Source of the DNA: Campylobacterales bacterium
GTDB taxonomy: Bacteria > Campylobacterota > Campylobacteria > Campylobacterales > Hydrogenimonadaceae
DNA length: 11,190 nt
NCBI GenBank assembly: GCA_027067015.1
Contig: JAMOMS010000155.1
Location: forward strand, 1 to 11,190
Direction of reading: 5' to 3'
This document shows, in pieces, positions 8,205 through 11,190 of this stretch (the first letter of the stretch is position 1; every line of letters starts with the position of its first letter). The notes beneath the pieces were generated by a model. It was not told the DNA's origin. It searched no databases and saw only the letters and a program-made list of their open reading frames with translations. A program made the position numbers and the translations under genes.

Positions 8205-8813
8205 TTAGTTGCCGCGGCTACCGGGTTTGATCGCCTCGCTACCCGCTTCGCACAGGGGGCACGCCTCGGGCGCGTACATCTCAAAGTCAAAATCGGCCAG
8301 AGCGAAGAAGGGAAGGTTTTCGGGCAGTTTGCAGTCGGGTTTGCGCGCAAGGTCGCTGTTGACCCGTTGGCAAAAGCCCCGGTTGGCCAGCGCCGCAAAG
8401 CCCACCACCTCAGCACCCAGACGCTCCACTTCCGCCGCCGCTTCCATGGCGGAGCCGCCGGTGGTGATAATATCTTCGCAAATAAGGATCTTCTCGCCCT
8501 TTTTGACCTCAAAACCCCGTCTCAAGGTCATTTCGCCGCCTACGCGTTCGGTAAAAATGTAGCGACAATCCAGCGCCGTGGCCAGGGCGAATCCGGCGAT
8601 CAGTCCCCCGATGGCCGGGGAGCAGACCGTATCGACCGCCAGGCCGTAAGCCTTGATCTGCTCGGCCAGCGCTTCGGCGAGTAATTTGGCCGTTTTGGGC
8701 TCTTCCAGAACCTTGGCCGATTGCAGGTAGTATTCGCTATGGTTGCCCGAACTCAGCTTAAAATGCCCGTGCAACAACGCGTTGGCGTCCATATAAATTT
8801 TTTTCACATCCAT
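8205..8813 (-). CDS. pyrE: Orotate phosphoribosyltransferase
   Basis: PyrE joins orotate to PRPP, giving orotidine 5'-phosphate in de novo pyrimidine synthesis in the cytoplasm. The 202-residue protein shows the PRPP-binding loop [13 protein letters not shown] (109-121), the segment [16 protein letters not shown] (63-78), and the flexible-loop region [15 protein letters not shown] (87-101). The start matches the family (an aspartate/alanine-rich first helix, then [10 protein letters not shown]) and is preceded by AGGAAGG seven bases away. The C-terminus adds a short tail with C185 and C188 (CPLC), ending KPGSR. Such a tail occurs in some bacterial PyrE proteins and is absent from the E. coli type. 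The gene is in a same-strand run after frr, with a 72-base gap containing a hairpin. Confidence 0.96.
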   Translation of the reverse strand: MDVKKIYMDANALLHGHFKLSSGNHSEYYLQSAKVLEEPKTAKLLAEALAEQIKAYGLAVDTVCSPAIGGLIAGFALATALDCRYIFTERVGGEMTLRRGFEVKKGEKILICEDIITTGGSAMEAAAEVERLGAEVVGFAALANRGFCQRVNSDLARKPDCKLPENLPFFALADFDFEMYAPEACPLCEAGSEAIKPGSRGN

Positions 8814-8851
8814 TGATCGACCTTCCTGTAAGAGAAGAAGAGAGGTGTCAA

Positions 8852-8867
8852 CGGGCCCTCAGGCCCG
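8852..8867 (-). other. GC-rich hairpin in the frr-pyrE spacer
   Basis: CGGGCC (8852-8857) and GGCCCG (8862-8867) form a perfect 6-bp stem with a 4-base loop. Read on the minus strand it is followed by TTGACACCTCTCTT, pyrimidine-rich but without a run of T. It sits between frr and pyrE in the only long gap of the operon, so it could be a weak terminator, an attenuator or an RNA processing/stability element. Confidence 0.45.
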
Positions 8868-8885
8868 ATCATTCTCTATTTTCCG

Positions 8886-9449
8886 TTAAACTTTCAGCAC
8901 TTCCTGCTCTTTGGCCTTGACCAGCTCATCCACTTTTTTGACATAGTCGTCGGTGATTTTTTGCACCTGCTCCAGCCCCTTCTTCTCCTCGTCTTCGGTA
9001 ATGAGCTTCTCTTTGGCCATCTTTTTGACCTTGTCGTTGGCCTCTCTGCGGATATTGCGGATGGCGATCTTGGCCTTTTCGCCCATCTGCTTGGCCTGCT
9101 TGGCGCTTTCTTGGCGTTGCTCGACGGTCATGGGTGGGAAGAAGAGTTTAATAGTCTCCCCGTCGTTGTTGGGGTTGACGCCGATATTGGCCTGCTGGAT
9201 CGCCTGCTCGATCTCGGGCAGGAGTTTTTTTTCCCACGGGCTGATGGTGATGGTCTGGGCGTCCGTGGCAATCACGCTACCTACCTGATTGAGCGGTGTG
9301 GGGGTGCCGTAGTAGTCCACTTTGATGTTATCCACGATGTGGGTGGAGACCCGACCGGTGCGGATGGTGGTAAAATCTTTTTTAAGCACCTCGATGCTTT
9401 TGTCCATATGCTCTTTGGCGTAGTCGTAAACGTCGTTAAGGCTTTCCAT
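8886..9449 (-). CDS. frr: Ribosome recycling factor
   Basis: RRF works with EF-G to split the post-termination ribosome so that its subunits can be reused; it is essential and cytoplasmic. The product is 187 residues, close to the family norm of 185. Family signatures in order are [20 protein letters not shown] (29-48), [39 protein letters not shown] and MTVEQRQE, followed by [13 protein letters not shown]. The ends form the long three-helix bundle and the middle the beta domain. The ATG at 9449 is preceded by TAAGGAG, which overlaps the stop codon of the polysaccharide deacetylase gene 11 bases upstream, so the two are likely co-transcribed and coupled. Confidence 0.98.
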   Translation of the reverse strand: MESLNDVYDYAKEHMDKSIEVLKKDFTTIRTGRVSTHIVDNIKVDYYGTPTPLNQVGSVIATDAQTITISPWEKKLLPEIEQAIQQANIGVNPNNDGETIKLFFPPMTVEQRQESAKQAKQMGEKAKIAIRNIRREANDKVKKMAKEKLITEDEEKKGLEQVQKITDDYVKKVDELVKAKEQEVLKV

Positions 9450-9460
9450 ATCTTTGCTCC

Positions 9461-10411
9461 TTACGGTTTTACCAGTAGTTTGGTGTTAATTTTATCGTGT
9501 CCCACCTTTAAGATAAGACGGCTTCGGCTGTTGGTCAGCCGAAGGGGGTACGTGAGGCGAAACTCCCCGTCATGAAGCGTTACCCGCTTCCAGCCGTGAC
9601 CGGTGACGTAAAATTCGGCCTTTTGAGCCGACTCCCCGGGGCCAAGCTTAATATGAACATCTGTTAACTTGTTGTGGGGCGGCCATGCGCCGGGACTGAT
9701 CCAGCGGGCGTTAAGGTGGCGGTAGCGCAGTTTGGCCGGTAGGTTGCTGTGACCCGTTAAGGCGCAACGGTCCAGATCAAGCGGGTCGCTCCCTTTGGAG
9801 ACGGCGCCGACATTCTGGTTGCAGATGCCCTCAAACCCGAAGGAGGCGACCACCGCTTTGACCCGATCGTCATACTCTCCGTAGGGGTAGGCGAAGTAGC
9901 GGGGACGTCTACCCGTTTTGGCTTCCATGAGGGCCATGCCTTTTCGCAGTTCCTCTTTGAGCTTGTCGGTGTCGAGTTTGAGCATATGCGGATGGGTGTG
10001 CGAATGAAAGCCCAACTCGCCCCACTTGGCTGTTTCCCGTACCTGCGCCCAGCTCATGAAGTCGCCGTAGTGGCGGTCGGTGGCCTTGGTGTAGACAAAG
10101 AGGGTAAAGGGGTAGCCGTACTCTTTAAAAACCGGCAGGCCGTTTTCATAAAAGCTCTTGTAGCTGTCGTCGATGGTTAAAACCACCCAGTTGTCGGGAA
10201 TGGCGTCGCCGTTTTGAAGGGCGCGCACCAGAACCGAAAGGGGCACTACCCGGTAGCCGTGGTTTTTGAGGTAATCAAAATGTTTACGTAAGTCGGCAAT
10301 GGTGATATTGGTGGAGGGGTGCCGGTTGTCGCCGAAGCGGTGAAAGACAAAAATATGGGCGTCGGCAAGCAGGCTCGCGGTCACGAGCCAAAGGGCCAGG
10401 AGAAAGCGCAT
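9461..10411 (-). CDS. Secreted polysaccharide deacetylase (NodB-type, carbohydrate esterase 4 family)
   Basis: The 316-residue protein has a signal peptide (about 1-18, [10 protein letters not shown] to LADA), so it acts in the periplasm or beyond. The NodB domain spans roughly 19-220. Motif 1 is TIDDS (79-83, D81 and D82), motif 2 is HSHTH (136-140, with H136 and H140 as probable metal ligands), and motif 3 is [10 protein letters not shown] (171-180). These enzymes remove acetyl groups from N-acetylated sugars such as peptidoglycan or poly-N-acetylglucosamine; which polymer is meant here is unknown. The opening [11 protein letters not shown] resembles PgaB-like and other biofilm-type members. 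After about residue 225 comes a non-catalytic, probably beta-rich tail ending in LLVKP. The start lies only three bases after the secG stop, with no clear Shine-Dalgarno, suggesting coupled translation. Confidence 0.9.
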   Translation of the reverse strand: MRFLLALWLVTASLLADAHIFVFHRFGDNRHPSTNITIADLRKHFDYLKNHGYRVVPLSVLVRALQNGDAIPDNWVVLTIDDSYKSFYENGLPVFKEYGYPFTLFVYTKATDRHYGDFMSWAQVRETAKWGELGFHSHTHPHMLKLDTDKLKEELRKGMALMEAKTGRRPRYFAYPYGEYDDRVKAVVASFGFEGICNQNVGAVSKGSDPLDLDRCALTGHSNLPAKLRYRHLNARWISPGAWPPHNKLTDVHIKLGPGESAQKAEFYVTGHGWKRVTLHDGEFRLTYPLRLTNSRSRLILKVGHDKINTKLLVKP

Positions 10412-10414
10412 CGG

Positions 10415-10765
10415 TTACTTAGCGGCGGGGTTGGGTGTTGCGGGCGCTTTGGGTGCGGCGGGGGTTTCGGGCAGTTTGGGCGGTACGGGCGCTTTGTCGG
10501 GAGTGACGGTTTTGGCGTTGTCCACGACGGATCGGTTATACTCTTTGTTGTAGAGATACCCCAGCGCTACGGTGTTAAAGATAAAGATCAACCCGACCGT
10601 AAAGGTGGCCTTGACCAGAAAACCCGCGGGGCCCTTGGCGCCGAAAACCGATTCGTTGGAGCCGCTGTAGGCGCCCAGGCCGATGGAGGAGCTCTTTTGC
10701 AAAAGCACCAGAATGGTCAACAATATAGCCAATACAATCTGCGCGACGAATAGAATGGAGATCAT
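10415..10765 (-). CDS. secG: Protein translocase subunit SecG
   Basis: SecG is the small accessory subunit of the SecYEG channel in the inner membrane, assisting SecA-driven export. The 116-residue protein has the expected two helices (about 3-22 and 50-72). Between them is the conserved loop LLQKSSSIGLGAYSGSNESVFG (its start at residue 21 and the FGAKGPAGF end near 49 are the strongest parts). The tail (about 86-116) is rich in Pro, Ala and Lys, with repeated PxxP-like units, and is longer than in minimal SecG proteins, as is common in Campylobacterota. The gene heads the minus-strand run and lies directly behind a strong -10 promoter. No strong Shine-Dalgarno precedes the ATG at 10765. Confidence 0.94.
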   Translation of the reverse strand: MISILFVAQIVLAILLTILVLLQKSSSIGLGAYSGSNESVFGAKGPAGFLVKATFTVGLIFIFNTVALGYLYNKEYNRSVVDNAKTVTPDKAPVPPKLPETPAAPKAPATPNPAAK

Positions 10766-10785
10766 GGGAAACGGTACCTTTAGGT

Positions 10786-10791
10786 TATAAT
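10786..10791 (+). promoter_or_regulatory. -10 element for the bioC-like gene
   Basis: TATAAT in the context GGTTATAATTA, 40 bases before the methyltransferase ATG. The predicted start near 10798 gives a leader of about 34 bases. No -35 is evident. It is a near mirror image of the secG -10. Confidence 0.55.
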
Positions 10792-10800
10792 TAGCGCGTT

Positions 10801-10813
10801 ATTATATCCAAAA
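10801..10813 (-). promoter_or_regulatory. Promoter -10 element of the secG operon
   Basis: On the minus strand TTTTGGATATAAT repeats the T-run, GGA and TATAAT layout seen at typA. The predicted start near 10794 gives a leader of about 28 bases before secG. It probably drives the run secG, deacetylase, frr and perhaps the downstream genes. Confidence 0.7.
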
Positions 10814-10831
10814 GCCTCCCGGAATGTAAAC

Positions 10832-11190
10832 ATGACGCCACACCACTCCTTCGGCCGCCGGGCCGATACCTACGATAGTTACAACGTGATTCAGGAGCGG
10901 GTGGCCCGCGAACTGGCCGCCTCCATAGAGGGTACGTACGAAAAAATAGTGGATCTTGGATGCGGAACCGGTGGCTTTTTTCGGGCGTATGATCGATCGT
11001 TCACATCCTATCTGGCGATAGATATTTCGCCCCGGATGCTGGCGCGACATCCCCAAAAAGAGGGGGTTGAAAAGTTGGTGGGCGACTTTAATGACCCGGC
11101 GCTTTTTGAAAAGATCGCGGCCTTTGGGCCCGATCTGGTTGTCTCCTCTTCCGCATTGCAGTGGGCGGAGGATCTTGACGGTACGCTGGG
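10832..11190 (+). CDS. bioC: Malonyl-ACP O-methyltransferase BioC-like (C-terminus beyond window)
   Basis: The ATG at 10832 opens a frame that stays open to the window edge (119 complete codons), so only the N-terminal half is present. It is an SAM-dependent class I methyltransferase: motif I is DLGCGTG (41-47), and the acidic residue at the end of strand beta2 is D64 (AIDISPRML). The opening FGRRADTYDSYNVIQERVA and the post-motif SSSALQWAEDL are characteristic of BioC, which methylates malonyl-ACP to disguise it for fatty-acid-type elongation in biotin synthesis. Other class I methyltransferases (UbiE-like) remain possible because the C-terminal half is not seen. There is no strong Shine-Dalgarno. 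It is divergent from secG, with overlapping promoters. Confidence 0.82.
   Translation, partial: MTPHHSFGRRADTYDSYNVIQERVARELAASIEGTYEKIVDLGCGTGGFFRAYDRSFTSYLAIDISPRMLARHPQKEGVEKLVGDFNDPALFEKIAAFGPDLVVSSSALQWAEDLDGTL

Noticed and set aside
8037..9575. Plus-strand open frames of 215 and 204 codons opposite pyrE and frr
   Set aside because: They are shadows of two unmistakable conserved genes and have no plausible ribosome binding site or family features.

Overview
The window reads as a core chromosomal segment of a moderately GC-rich member of the Campylobacterota (Epsilonproteobacteria), possibly a free-living or vent-type lineage. The reasons are the order secG - polysaccharide deacetylase - frr - pyrE - RDD protein, an FliK gene behind a sigma54-type promoter, an RdxA/FrxA-like nitroreductase, and promoters of the T-run plus TATAAT kind with little or no -35. 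I cannot name the genus. No tRNA, rRNA, CRISPR array, insertion sequence or integrase is visible, and no gene-free stretch exceeds about 140 bases.

Left part (1-1567, minus strand): the flagellar hook-length control gene fliK, running off the left edge before its stop. A strong -24/-12 (RpoN) promoter lies just upstream. Diverging from it is typA/bipA (1705-3516, plus), with its own sigma70-type promoter and a terminator hairpin behind it.

Middle (3552-5784, plus): lemA, a DUF3137 membrane protein gene and an FMN nitroreductase gene are packed with 7- and 2-base gaps and closed by a strong hairpin terminator. The first two are clearly AT-richer than typA, and the promoter ahead of lemA overlaps a perfect 7-bp inverted repeat.

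Right part (5783-10765, minus): a long same-strand run. secG, a secreted polysaccharide deacetylase, frr, pyrE, an RDD membrane protein and an MFS permease follow each other with gaps of 3, 11, 72, 16 and 8 bases, so one operon is likely, perhaps with an internal control point at the frr-pyrE hairpin. The run ends with a separately promoted outer membrane beta-barrel protein gene converging on the nitroreductase. Upstream of secG, a bioC-type methyltransferase gene diverges to the right and is cut by the window edge. The secG and bioC -10 boxes are near mirror images nine bases apart.

Most of the window is housekeeping: protein export (SecG), ribosome recycling (Frr), pyrimidine synthesis (PyrE), a ribosome-associated GTPase (TypA), biotin synthesis (BioC) and flagellar assembly (FliK). 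The least understood piece is the lemA-DUF3137 pair. I found no convincing undescribed multi-gene system; the best leads are regulatory sites and the lemA-DUF3137 unit.
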